Part shown: piece after piece, positions 1 through 11,334 of the stretch
How the letters are laid out: the number at the start of each line of letters is the position of its first letter
Position numbering within the stretch: position 1 is the stretch's first letter
NCBI GenBank assembly: GCA_027625915.1
Contig: JANTQA010000063.1
Span: 992,001 to 1,056,000, forward strand
Direction of reading: 5' to 3'
Length of the DNA stretch: 64,000 bases
From: Anaeramoeba flamelloides
Taxonomy: Eukaryota > Metamonada > Anaeramoebidae
Program-made: the position numbers and the translations under genes
Notes under the pieces: generated by a model
What the model was told of the DNA's origin: nothing
The model's input: the letters and a program-made list of their open reading frames with translations, nothing else
Database searches by the model: none

Positions 1-832
1 ATTGTTTCAAAAATTATAATAAAAGGAATTGACTTCTTTGAAATCTAAAAACAACTATAAAAAACCCAATAAAAATAAAAGATTTATTGTTCAAAAATTG
101 AAATCAAGAATTCAGAATTATTTTAGGGTTTACAAAGTGGTCGAAATAAATAATTTTAAAACCCAATAAGCTCATCGAATAAATCTTTATTTTTTTTAAA
201 AAAAGAATTTAAAATTTATCCTATTTTCTTTTACCAAAATAAGAATTAGAAGATTTAATCAAAAATAGGGAATTAATATTCATTTTGGAAAATTCTTAAG
301 AAATAGAAAGTAATTTGTTTGTCAAAAATTTTCGAATACAAGTTTTTTTATTAAGAATTCAAAATAAAACCAAAGTAAAAAAGAAATTAAATTAATATTA
401 CAGCAAAGATCAAGAAATAAATGATTTTTTTTTATTTTTTCTTGATAAAATTTTAAAATTATTTTGAATTCATTTTTTTAATTGGTATGAAAATATAACC
501 TACTAGGATATATCCCACCCACCTTTTTATTTAATTATAAATGCATTCATTTATTTAGTTAAAGAAATGATTGTAATCATTTGATTTCATATAAACTGTG
601 GCACTCAAAATTTGAAAAATGTACTTACTTGCTTAAATAAAAAAAAGGATTAATTTATAAAAATATAGCTTTCTATTAAGAAAAACAAGACTTTATTTTA
701 TTTTACCATATAAGATATCTAAAGTTTCTTGTGTTTGTGAATTAAAGAAAAAAGGAATTTAAGGGATAAATATTTCAAAAAGTTCAAAAAAATGAAAAAA
801 CAAAAAATAAAAAAACAACAAGAGATCAGAAA
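1..832. other. Intergenic AT-rich DNA
   Basis: This stretch is A/T-rich with no recognisable reading frame, tRNA or repeat family. It lies downstream of the PITP gene and reads as 3' flanking DNA. Confidence 0.6.
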
Positions 833-2423
833 CTATTTTTTTTCACTTAATTCTTCACTTTTTTCCTCATTCTTTTTTTCAATTTCCTTCTCCTTCTCGT
901 TTTCCTTCTCGTTTTCCTTTTCTTGTTCAGAATCCGAGGAGGAAGAAGAAGACTCTGGGGATTCAATTTTTTCACCTTTTTTTCTTTTTTCATCGCGAAG
1001 TTTCTTTTGATAAATTTTTTGTGTTGTTTTTTCAATTTTCCTGATATCTTTCATTTTAAGACCCCACCATTGGTCTGCCCAACACAAACATTTTCTATGT
1101 GTGTCAATAAAGGTTTCATGTACGGCTTTCTTGTGGACAAAGGACTCTACCTTTCCAGAAAACCCCCAATAACTGAATTCAACCCTTACTAGCTTATAGC
1201 AGCACATCACGACTTGTGCCTTTTCAATCCAATTCTTTCCTTTGAGTGGCGTCACACCACATTTAGATTCCTTCGTTCGGACATCGTATTCATAATTTTT
1301 TGGATATGGATCATTCGCAAGATCAATCATAACTACCTCTCGCTTTTTTAATTCGTCCTTGTTTAAATTGAAGACGTTCTCTGATGTTCCTGCGTTTTGT
1401 TGATGTATAGATTGCACAGAAAAACCAAATTTCGTAAAAAAGGGGCAATTGTATTTGGTCATACAAACGGGAAATGCGTTCCATGCTTTTTCGACAAATA
1501 ACATTGAACTTTCTGGCAGGATTGTGCTGTGTTTTTTTTTATTTTTTTTGTTTTGTTGTGTTTGTTTTTTAGTTGACGTTTTGGTTGATTAATTTAAAAC
1601 GAAAAGAGGCGTAAAAGCAAATTCAAGAATATTTAGAGTGCCTATTAGATTTTAAATTAATTTCATGTTTTATTTCACACAATACCAGAACCAATTTTAC
1701 ATTTGTCCGAAAGTAATGAAATTGAAAATTCAAAAGATCTCAGGATTTAATCAAAAGATTATTTTGAGTATTGGGGAATGGAGTGAAAAAAAAGAGGTGA
1801 TAGCTCATATTTCGTAAAATCATACGATTTTGTTATTCTGTGTAATGTGTTTTTTTGCCAAAAGAAAATACAAGCAAAGGGTTTACAGCTAAAAGAGATA
1901 TTTTACAAACGAGAAAATAAAAACAAAAACAAAAACAAAACACAAAGTAAAAAAATTTGGAAAAGTAATACCTTAACCAGACAGGTAGTTTGGAAGCAAT
2001 ATGGTAAACTTTGTGTGTAAATTGTCCTTTTTAATTTAATGGCCGATGTAATTTTTTTTTTAAGGAGAAAACAAAAAGATCTTTTACAATTAAAAGAAAT
2101 GAACAGATTTTCATTTTGAAAGAAAGAAGACCTTTTTCTTTTTCTTTTTCATATGGCTCGTTTTTTACAATTTCAATCCCTTCCCCGATACTTGATTCTT
2201 TCGTTACTTTTTGTGTTTCTTTAGCAACCTTTGGTTTATTTTTTTGTTTTTGTTTGGGTTTATTGTTTTTGTTTTTGTTTTCTTTAAGAATTAATTTTTT
2301 GAATCCTTTAAAGTAAATTATGATTCCTTTTAAATTAGATTAAAAGATTACCATATAAAGCTGTGCTAATTGATATTGTTCAAGTTTGATCGGTAATATT
2401 ATTCGATATTCTTTAATTAACAT
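833..2423 (-). CDS. Class I phosphatidylinositol transfer protein, 4 exons
   Basis: A cytosolic START-like protein that moves PI and PC between membranes. I assembled it from four exons: 2423-2352, 2228-2132, 2026-1972 and 1526-833 (918 nt, 305 aa). Introns are 2351-2229, 2131-2027 and 1971-1527, all GT...AG, and the joined frame is open throughout. The product follows the PITP family without gaps: start MLIKEYRIILP, then AQLYMVAKE, GEGIEIVKNEPYEKE, KGQFTHKVYHIASKLP, EKAWNAFPVC, and a C-terminal half with VEFSYWGFSGKVE and CWADQWWGLKMKDIRKIE. T60 and K62 match the inositol-headgroup Thr/Lys of animal PITP alpha; Y194-W195 stand where animal proteins have the membrane-docking WW pair. The body is about 270 aa as usual, followed by an extra acidic SSSSSDSEQEKEN/KE tail of about 45 aa. 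Codon 83 is a false internal start: exon 4 begins upstream of it at an ACAG acceptor. Confidence 0.93.
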
Positions 2424-4314
2424 ATTTTGGGATAGATTTAAATGTCTTGAAAAAAATGAATAGTTCGAAATTACTGTTTGGTTTTAAATGACATTTTACT
2501 GGTTGTGGAGAATTTGGAAACAATAGATTTAAAAATGTGAACTTTTTATGTGGGTTCAACAATTGTTCTCACCTTTGAGAATTTTTCAACAACACAACTA
2601 AAAACTTTATTTCAAAATTATTAGTCTTTTTTTTGATTAAAATTGATTTCCAGAAGAAACTTTTTATTATTCATCGTTCGGGACATAAGAGAAAGTCTTT
2701 CTTCTGAATCGATTTGAATCAAAAAAAGTCTATTAATTGAGAAATCTAGTTTTTAATTTGTGCTAGTTTCAGACTAGAGAATTGGATAAAATTTATCCTC
2801 GAGATCTATTTTTTCAATTCTTTAAATATCCTTTCATTTCCAAGTTCAATCCATAAAAAGACAAGAAAAAATAGATAGAGATCATAAATTTCAGCCTATT
2901 TCTGTGAACAACGTATTTGTAAAAGAAAAAACGAACAATATAAAGGTAAATATTTCCCTATTTATTCTTCAAATTTTATTCAGGCAATAATTATATTTTG
3001 CAAAAGTGAAGTGAAGATACAATTTATCTCATTTAAAAACACTATTAACATGTTTTTATTTTACACCAAGTTCATGTGGGAAAAAATTACTTTAATTATC
3101 CGCAAAAATTAAAAAAATAATCAAGTAAATTTAATAACAAATTCAAAAAAAAAAATTATTCGTATCTTGAAATTGAAAACTCAAGTAAATATATTGATTA
3201 TTATAATACTAAGACCGAGTTTTTTTTTAATTATTATTTTCTGAAATAAATTATAGTTTTTAAAAATTGGCCAATTTTTTTAATTTTTGAAAAGTTCAAA
3301 ATCCAACATATTTCTGAATTATTTCATAAAAAAATCTTTTCAATAAAAAAAGAAACCCTATTGTCCATGAAAGAAAATGAACAAAAATACATTTAAAGAA
3401 TCAAAAGTGACATAGTTTTAAATTTCCCAGTAATAAAAAATCTACTTAATTTTAAAAAACTAAAACAGTAATTATTTGTAACTTGAAAAAAAAAAAAGTA
3501 ATTTGTTTATTCACCACATTTTCTTATCAATTGTTTTAATTTTATTAAATAAAATAATTTCAAAAAAATCACTCAAACAATTCAATTTAAATCATTATCC
3601 CAAAATAACCCTTCCAAACCTTATAAATACAACTCACCTATTAAGACAAACTTTGAATTATTACTAACCCTCTTGAATAATTACTATTATGTTATTAATT
3701 CTTTTTTGAGAAATTAACAAGATTTATAATTATCAACAGTATTTTGTAATTATTTCGGGATTGTTTAAATATTTAGTATACAAATAAAACAAAATACTTG
3801 TGATGGTTATCCAATAGAAAATTCATAAAAGTTCTCAAATAATTTATTTTTAAATTTATAGTCTTAATATTTGAAAAAGAAAATAACTTTATCTATTTAA
3901 TTTTATAAATTTAATAAATTTTTGAGAATAAACAATCATATTATTTTTTTAGATCTACAAGAATTCAATATTTGATTAATTTTTAATGTATTTTTTTAAT
4001 AATTTTAAAGTTTCAGGTGATTTATCCAGATAAAAGATAAGAAATTCCCAAAATGAGATTTCATTAAAATCTAAAAAAAAATTTGTATATTCTTCTTTTT
4101 ATTTTTCAAATTGAAAAATTCAAACTCAAAAGTTAAATTTACTTTAAAAAACCAAATAAAGTTTAAAATTCACCTATAGAATATTTAAATTTACTCTTTT
4201 AATCGAAGTTACAAATTTAACTAATACACAATTCTCTATGAAACAGATTATTTATTTTTTTTTTTATTTTTTTTTTTTTGGTTTTTAAAAATAAATCAAA
4301 ACCAAGAGGTTTAA

Positions 4315-5000
4315 GGGGTTTGGTCATTTACTGTGAATATACACCATACTCAAGGGGCGACCTCATACCAAAAAAGAGTATTGTGAAATAACCCTTCTTT
4401 TGGTTGAAAAAATTCAAATAACAAAAAAAAATTCCATTGGATCTCTTTGGTAGAAAATTCAACGAAGAAAAATAAATTTTAAAGAGTTCTCAATTTCAAA
4501 AAATCAAAATTTAAAAAAAAAAAAATCATCTTTTCTCATTTTCTATTTTCAAATGGGTTAAATTTCTTTAATTTAAAACAAATTACTTTCCTGAATTTCA
4601 CAATCAATTTAATTCGATTTAATCTGATTTGTGGTTATTTTGTAACACTCTAAATTTGACCAAGCATGGATTATGTAAATTCTTACAATAAAAATAACTC
4701 ATTTTAAAAATGAAAAAAAATTAAAGAAAAAATCACCAAAATCTCAATAAGCACCAAAGAGCGACACTTCAAAACTTACATAATTGTTTTCAAAATTGTA
4801 TATCACAACTATTCTAATTGGAAATTGAGTGACACTCTTTGGCGCTTTTTTATAAAAATTTCCTCATCTTTACTTGTTGATTTTTGGAGATCGATAGTAA
4901 ATCATAGGTTGGTTGGTTTTTGATTGGTTTTAGTTCTCATAAAAATTACAAAAATATTTTTTACTGTTTCATAAAAAATTTCACCGTAATGAATCGACCC
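4315..5000. mobile_element. MITE family A, copy 1 (TTAA-flanked)
   Basis: A 686 bp non-autonomous element with TTAA on both sides (4311-4314 and 5001-5004) and termini GGGGTTTGGTCATTTAC / GTAATGAATCGACCC. It is alignable along its whole length with copy 2 at 60081-60754. An internal 20 bp inverted repeat lies at 4749-4768 and 4828-4847. TTAA targets suggest mobilisation by a piggyBac-type transposase, which is inference; no coding capacity is visible. Confidence 0.85.
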
Positions 5001-5457
5001 TTAAATCCTTTAAAAAAAAAACAAACAAACTTTGGGAAATTCTTTTAATTTTAATAACTAATTCCCCCCAGAAGTTAAAAAGGGGGTGGGTTTATCAAGT
5101 TTTATCTCTATTTTGTGAAAATAAGTAATATATTAGAATAGTGAAAAAAAAATTAAAAATTAACTTCCAAACTGATTATAATTTCTGATAGTGAATCCCA
5201 CCTTACCATCAGATCTATTTGCTTCTAAAAATTATGATATTAATTCGTGCCTTTTGCTTATTTTTAGAAAAAATCAGGTAATAAAGAAAAAAATAATATA
5301 AAAATTGAAAACAAGAAATACTTTTATTTATTTATTATGAGAAAGGAGTTATCAAAGAAAATTCACTAAATACAAAAGAGAAGAAGAAAAATAATTAAAA
5401 TATTAAAGTAAAAAATATTAGATCATTAACCTGACCCAATTAACAATCATCCACTAG

Positions 5458-5537
5458 CGTTAGGTTTTCCAGGATTTGAAATAGTTGAGTAAAATCCTTG
5501 ATTTTACTAAATTCTTTCTAATTCTGGAAAACCTAAA
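5458..5537. repeat. Hairpin mini-element, family K
   Basis: An 80 bp near-palindrome. The left arm runs CGTTAGGTTTTCCAGGATTT..., the right arm ...AATTCTGGAAAACCTAA, separated by a loop of about 3 nt after AAAATC/GATTTT. Members at 44016, 44214, 44384, 32818, 48798 and 31346 share the TAGGTTTT / AAAACCTA ends. Confidence 0.75.
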
Positions 5538-6007
5538 CACGTCCCCTCAAACAGGAGGAGTAAAAACCTGATAGAAAGATTATTAGCAATAAATAAGATT
5601 ACACAAACTGTTATTAATAAATTGGTATTTCACGACTCCGAAGAGTGTGGCACTGTGTACCCGAAAGTGTATATTTTTTTACTATTTTAGGAATTTTTTA
5701 TTTTCAATTTTTTATTTTCATTTTTTCTTTATTACCTTAAGTTTTATAACCCTAAGAACAAGTCAAGTAATCCTTAAAATACTAAAAACTATTTATAAAT
5801 TCGGGTACATAATTGCCTCCACTCTAAGAGATAGTGACTTGTTTTTTTTTAATCTCAGATTACAGAACTTTTATTTATAACTGATACTCTTTAATCTATT
5901 TTTAATCCCCAATAAATTATGGTTATGTATTGTCACGTACCTTTGAGGACTGTGAAGTGAATTAAAGTACCTGTTTTTTTTTTTTTTTTTTTTTTTAATT
6001 TCTAAAA

Positions 6008-6110
6008 TTAAAAAAAAAGATATGGGCACTTTTCCAGAATTTAGAAAAATAGATAAGAATCTTAGGTTTTATCCTATTCTTTTAAATATTGGAAAAGCTA
6101 ACAGTAGGTT
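6008..6110. repeat. Degraded hairpin relative, family K
   Basis: This stretch resembles 31230-31320: both have TTCCAGAATT, then ATTCTTTTAAAT, GGAAAAGCTAA and a run into TTCTTGA(G/T). The arms still pair imperfectly around CTTAGGTTTTATCC. Confidence 0.45.
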
Positions 6111-7144
6111 TCTTGATGTTTTCTTTTTTCTATGTAAAATATGTTGATTTTCTATCACAAAAAGTTACTTCGAGAAAACTGAACACCGTTTTTTTAATTA
6201 GATGAAAATCAAGAAAAATTCAGCAATTTTCTTTCTATTTCCAAAATTAAATAATGCCCATTTTCAAGAATTAAAAAGAATTGAACAAAATAAAATATTA
6301 GATTCCATTCTTTGAAATTCGAGAAAACAGAACATGTGCTTTTCTCGTTCTTATAATTTTATAATTCATTAATATTGGAGTGATACATTTCTTTCAAAAT
6401 AATATTTTAAATTCCATTTGATTTCATTGCTTGTTAATTGATTAAATTGTATTAATTTTTCAAAATAAGGAAGATAATATTTTTTATTTTTTTTTGAATT
6501 TAATTTTTTTTTTATGAACTGAAATTACAAAATTTAAATCTTAAAAATATTAATTTAAAATTCTCAAGTTTCCCCAATTACCAAATTCAAAATACAAAAT
6601 CGTTTCAAAAGGATCTTTTAAATTCAAAAAAATGCAAATTTCTTTCAAAAAATTTCTATTGATCTATTTTACAAAAAATTCAATAAAATAAAAGTTAAAA
6701 AGAAAACATCTCAATTTCATAAATGACTAAAAAAAAAAAATTTCGTTTTTATTCTTATTTTAAATTTACAAAGTGCTATATTTCTTCAATTTAAAATACT
6801 TTTTTTTCTTTCAGTAGACAATCTATTAAATTCAATTTAATCCCAGGTACCAACCTCAACTTTTTTGAAAATTCTTTAATAAAGAAACCAATTTTGATAA
6901 AATTTTATATTTGATTTTATTATTCCAAATACTATTATAATTATAAATAAAAACTCCAGGACTATCAGTTCTTCAAAATATTGATCAAAGTGGTTTTATT
7001 GTATAAAAATAATCCCATTTTCCAATCTCAAAAAAATTACTAATTGCCAAAAAAATTTTTTTACTAATAAATTACAAAAAACAATAAAATAACACTTTTT
7101 CAGGAAAAGATGAAGATTTATCTATTGAAGAGAATATTTCAAAA

Positions 7145-8176
7145 TTATTTTAAAAGGATATCATAATGCCCAGGTCTATAAAACAGATAAAATAAGGGGT
7201 CTTCTTTTGCCTCTGATGGGAATTGTACATCTGTTCCAGTTTCTGAGTTGCCATCCAAGCTTTTAATACAAATGGGGTAATTCTCTAAAAAGACCGAAGT
7301 AAGTGCGTGTATATGGAGTGTGTCAGACTCCTTGTTCATTGGTAGTACATTACTTTTCACTTCGGAGTCAATGGTAGTAAACCCTGTCAAAAATGATCCA
7401 TATAGCCCAGCATTTTTTTGTAAGGTTATTGCAGTCACAAATCTCCCATAGGCAATAATTGAGCTGGAACGAAATTTGTCACGGAAGATTTCGATTAATT
7501 TCTCTTTTGTGAAAGGTTGGGGCTCTTGTTCTTGTTCTTTTTCTTTTTCTTTTTCTTTTTCTTTTTCTTTTTCTTTTTTTTTTTCTTTTTCTTTTTTTTT
7601 CTCAATTTGGTTTTCTTTTTCATTTGTTTGCTCTTTTTCTTTTTTGATTTCATTTTCTTTTTCATTTATTTCCTTTTCGTTTTCTTTTTCATTTTTGTTT
7701 TGACTAAAACCCCAATCAAACTCTTCAGGATCAGGCGTAATTACAAAACCTACTTTGATTTGATCAAACACTGATTGTACTTCATCACAAAACATTTGCA
7801 TTGTGAATGGATCAAAAAAACTGTTTAATTCCTTTCTTAATTTAATCAATAATTCACCAACACGATTGATTTCAGACTCATTCCTTGTTTCTATTAAATA
7901 TTCAAACAGCTTGTAAAAAAATGATCTGTAGAAACAATTTCCATCTCCCCTTACTGTACGAATAAGTGGGAAGTTTTTTGAAATTACTTGTAGTCGTTTA
8001 TAAAACTTATGCTCCTTGCTGTATTGGTTGAGTAGGGTAATCGTTTCAATGGGATCAGAAAGCAATGGTTGGGTCTTTTCGATTTGAGCTAAAATTTCTT
8101 CTTGTTGCCGAAGAGTTCCAAAATATAGATCTCCTCCTTCTAAGTTTTGGATGTTTGTCTTCTTTTCTTCTGTCAT
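7145..8176 (-). CDS. Otubain-like OTU deubiquitinase (peptidase C65)
   Basis: A cysteine protease that removes ubiquitin from proteins, expected in cytosol and nucleus. One exon, 343 aa from the ATG at 8176. The open frame continues to 8293, but the extra 39 residues are poorly conserved and hydrophobic, so I prefer MTEEKK. Catalytic features are visible: C81 in RGDGNCFYRSF, and H337 and D339 in PGHYDILLK, matching the human OTUB1 Cys91/His265/Asp267 triad. The N-terminal LRQQEEILAQIE region and the GRFVTAITLQKNAG block are also typical. Family members are about 270 aa; the excess is a low-complexity NEKEKEKEQEQEPQ insert around residues 160-230, encoded by a TTTTTC hexamer array at about 7530-7690. 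It most likely loops out between two otubain helices and should not disturb the active site. Confidence 0.93.
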   Translation of the reverse strand: MTEEKKTNIQNLEGGDLYFGTLRQQEEILAQIEKTQPLLSDPIETITLLNQYSKEHKFYKRLQVISKNFPLIRTVRGDGNCFYRSFFYKLFEYLIETRNESEINRVGELLIKLRKELNSFFDPFTMQMFCDEVQSVFDQIKVGFVITPDPEEFDWGFSQNKNEKENEKEINEKENEIKKEKEQTNEKENQIEKKKEKEKKKEKEKEKEKEKEKEQEQEPQPFTKEKLIEIFRDKFRSSSIIAYGRFVTAITLQKNAGLYGSFLTGFTTIDSEVKSNVLPMNKESDTLHIHALTSVFLENYPICIKSLDGNSETGTDVQFPSEAKEDPLFYLFYRPGHYDILLK

Positions 8177-9007
8177 ATTTTTTTTGAAATTTAAAGTTTT
8201 TTTGGTTAAAAAATGATGTAAAATGAAATAACTTTTTTCAAAGAAAGAATTTAAGGTGTAAGGTTCTAAAGGAATTCTTTGAAAAAAGAACAAATTTCAT
8301 GTTTGAGTTTTGATATCGGAACATAGGATATTTTACCAACAGTTTTAAATGATTTTTTGTTCAAAAAATATTCGATTTTTTCTCGATTTTATTTTTTGTT
8401 CTTTTTTAGATATCAAAAAATAATAATAAGTAAAAATTAAGAAGTTTAGTATTTGTTGAATGGAAAATTATTTAATTGGATGAAGTTATTAGTACCAAAT
8501 CGAAATAACTGACTGAAATGAAAAATTAATCGAATGAACTAATAATTTTTTAGTTGAATTTTTAAGGATTTAGTAAGTGAGGCTTTGTAGCAGAATACAA
8601 AATTAAAAACAAAAAAATCAAAAAAAAAAAAATAACATAAACAACTGTTTTTTTAAAAAAATTTTTTAATGAGAGGATTCAAGATTTTATTTACCTTAAC
8701 ATAAAAAAAAAGTCTTGTTGTTCTAATATATGTTCACAATTTTTTATTGGACCAGATAATTAAAGATAATTAATATTCAATAATTTATTAAAATACCATT
8801 TAAAAATAACCTAATTATTAATATCAATGGATTGAGTATTGAATGGTTTAATCTACACATTACTAAATGAAATATGCTATCCTTTTAAGCGATACATACC
8901 AATTTCACAGATCAACTACATCGACAAATCACTTATTGTTTTAAGAAAATGAGTGTATTTTATAAATTTTATTATTGTTAAACCTTATTTTTTTTTTATA
9001 TGATTTA

Positions 9008-9130
9008 TTGTAGTATTTTTTCTTTGAAAGTTTCCCAAACCTTGTTTTTGAAAGATTCCAATTCAAGTAGTAACTCAACAATATTAACCCAGAGCAAGGC
9101 ACCAACTTGACAGATTGCAAGGAAAGATGG
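9008..9130 (-). pseudogene. Coding-like stretch of unknown identity
   Basis: On the minus strand this reads IPSFLAICQVGALLWVNIV followed by ELLLELESFKNKVWETF and KEKILQ, then a TAA at about 9008. Its base composition is coding-like and unlike the flanks. I find no start codon in frame, an in-frame stop lies about 45 nt 5' of it, and there is no clear upstream exon. A last exon using the CAAG acceptor near 9085, or a decayed gene, are both possible. I do not recognise the family. Confidence 0.25.
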
Positions 9131-9806
9131 AATCAAATTGTTAAATTGGTTAAGTTATTTCATTTTAGTCTATATGTATTCAAATTATTTCGATTCAATT
9201 CTAATCAGATACAGTCCAATTATTCTTATATCTAATTATGAACAGATAGAAAAAGTTGAAGATTTAATGAAAAATAAGTTTATCAATTCTTATAATTTTA
9301 TTTTATTTCTTTTGCTTCCTCGCAAATTACTAAAAACAAAAAAAAGAGAGAAAATAAATGACCAACCAAAAGCTACAAAATAACAAAATTTTAAAAGGAA
9401 TCGGAAAAAAGCAAAAAGCATAAAAAAAATTTTTTTTTTTCCTTTTATTATTCAAGAGGAGTGATTTAACATAATTACATAACCCTTGTCTGAAATACTA
9501 AACTTATTTTTGATCTTTTTACTCTATTTATAAAATAGTCATGATTTAAACTCAAAGTATCATTTTTATTAAACAATTTTTATTTATTTTAACTAAACGA
9601 AAGACCAAAAAAACATGAGAAATAAAAAGAGATTTATAAAAAAAAATAAAACAAAAACAAAAACTTAATTAAAAATTTTTTTTTTATAATCCAAGTTTTG
9701 AATGAGTTGTTCGTTATTTCCTTTTATATAGATTATATTGGAAATTCTATATCACTAATAAACTACCACATTTTTACATAAAATTTTGCTTGGTCAAATT
9801 GATCCT

Positions 9807-9880
9807 AAAGTACAAGGTTTTTATACCACACTTACCAGAAGTTAAGTACAGTGGGATATTATTGGATACAAGGCAGCCTT
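9807..9880 (+). pseudogene. Possible truncated 5S rRNA-like fragment
   Basis: The text ATACCACACTTACC followed by AGAAGTTAAGTACAGTGGG and TTGGATACAAGGC resembles the order of conserved 5S rRNA blocks (CATACCA..., GAAGTTAAGC, TTGGATGGG), with the central loop region missing. It abuts the left end of MITE B1. It may be a 5S-derived pseudogene or a chance match; it cannot be a working 5S gene. Confidence 0.25.
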
Positions 9881-9883
9881 ATA

Positions 9884-10783
9884 CAGTCAGTTCCACTTTT
9901 AAGGAACAAACTTTCAACGAAATTTAAGGCACAAAAAAATCTCAAATTAAGGCACAAAATTTGTAATTTTTTTTTTTACAATTTATTTTACTAAACTCTG
10001 TTTCAGTCAAAGGGGCCCAACGTTTTTTTCAAATATCAATTATTTTATATAATTGACCTTTGAAGAACAAATCAGAAATAACCAGAATAATAAACCTCAA
10101 AGAAATGTTGATACATGTCTGAAAGAATATTAATAAATCAATAGCTTTTCTTAAAAATTGAAAAACTCAAATTCTTAGGGCCCTATTGAGAAAAACAACG
10201 ATCTTTGTTTTGAACTTCTACTTGTATTTGAATAATAAATATCAAACATTTTTCACTTCATTTTCCATACTTTTCTTTTAGAAATTAAGCCCTCAAACAA
10301 AGTTTGTTGGTATTTGTGGTCTCTATTTGAAAAAGGAAATGAAAATGAAGTGAAAATTTTTCACATTTATTAAACAAATATCAAGATCAAAGATCAAATT
10401 GAATTCCAATAGAAATCAATATGATTTCTCAACAATCTTTACATTGTTTCAATGACATTAGAATAACAAGTTTTGACCAAGTGACTATTGATCTTGTAAT
10501 AAAAAATTTTTTTGCAAATGAATGACGTTTTTAAAAAAAAATCGAAAAAAAAAAACAAAAATGTGTAGAAATGTGAAAAAATGATTTCAATTTTAAAAAT
10601 TTCCAAAATAAAATTTTTCTTCTAATATCTATGCAAACCCTTTAAACACGTGTATTATACCATTACAACTGGGCCCCTTTGACTGAAAAATAGTTTAGAA
10701 ACTTAATTTTGTACCTTAATTTGTGATTTTAATTGTGCCTTAAATTTCGGTGAAAGTTTGTGCCTTAAAAGTGAAACTGACTG
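9884..10783. mobile_element. MITE family B, copy 1, interrupted by family C
   Basis: TA dinucleotides (9882-9883, 10784-10785) flank termini CAGTCAGTTCCACTTTTAAG and CTTAAAAGTGAAACTGACTG, extending as about 100 bp inverted repeats that contain AACTTTCAACGAAATTTAAG. The TA-CAGT end is typical of Tc1/mariner. Copies B2 and B3 are only 190-195 bp; this one is 900 bp because element C1 sits in its middle. Confidence 0.88.
9994..10695. mobile_element. MITE family C, copy 1, nested in B1
   Basis: A 702 bp element flanked by TA with inverted ends containing TTTCAGTCAAAGGGGCCCA. Comparison with B2 and B3 gives the empty site and shows C inserted into B. The interior carries a second inverted repeat (TTTTCACTTCATTTTCCAT / GGAAATGAAAATGAAGTG). 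Other copies are at 14750 and 36671. Confidence 0.85.
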
Positions 10784-11334
10784 TATAAGAAAAAATTATT
10801 TCCACTACCCTACCCCCCCTCCTAACTATTTCTTTTCTACAATACTTTGTTTTCCAAATTAGAACAACAATATTGGATATTTTGATTTCTTCTCGACTTT
10901 GTAATTTAAAAAAAAAAAAAAAACAATAAAAAAGAAAAAAAAATATCCCTTTTTATCAAAGTAAAAAATAGAAATTCAAAAATGGTAAATAGAAAAATAC
11001 TCAAAAAAATTTTTTAGTGTAAAAATAAATACTTTCATTAAGACCTTCATAAATTAATAACATTTCCATTAAAAAAAAAATAAAAAAAAAAATGAATACT
11101 AATCAAGTTAACACAAAACAAGTAGAATATGGTTCATAAAAATTAATAATTTTTCACATTGTGCAATTTTTTACATATCGTACTTACAACCAAACACTTC
11201 ACAACTTTTAAGCACCAAGTTTTTTGACTTCTAGAAATGAAAACAAAATAACGGGAACCAAATAATCTTTTAAGAATATGTCAAAATTTTTTTGTTAAAA
11301 GTGAAAATTTATAGTTTTATTTTGTTGAAACAAT

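Larger units (their letters stand above)
2424..7144. other. Intergenic region with MITE A1 and hairpin elements
   Basis: About 4.7 kb between the PITP start and the otubain stop. It holds the TTAA-flanked element at 4315-5000, a hairpin element at 5458-5537, a degraded relative of the same hairpin family around 6008-6110, and a long poly-T at about 5971-5997. The rest is A/T-rich text in which I see no coding sequence. Confidence 0.6.
8177..11334. other. Intergenic region with nested MITEs
   Basis: 3.2 kb between the Atg18 stop and the otubain start. The right part is the nested B1/C1 element pair (9884-10783), preceded by a 5S-like fragment at about 9807-9880. A coding-like stretch lies at 9008-9130 on the minus strand. 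The remainder, including 8300-9000 and 10790-11330, is A/T-rich with nothing recognisable. Confidence 0.55.

Noticed and set aside
7476-7774. Long plus-strand frames of serine/phenylalanine or pure phenylalanine
   Set aside because: They are antisense readings of the KE hexamer arrays in the otubain gene; the same artefact occurs opposite the arrays in PITP, RGS-DUF547 and PRPF6.
8177-8293. Longer otubain start at 8293 (39 extra residues)
   Set aside because: The extension is hydrophobic, lacks family similarity, and the DNA has the poly-A/T look of a 5' leader; MTEEKK at 8176 gives a normal otubain N-terminus.
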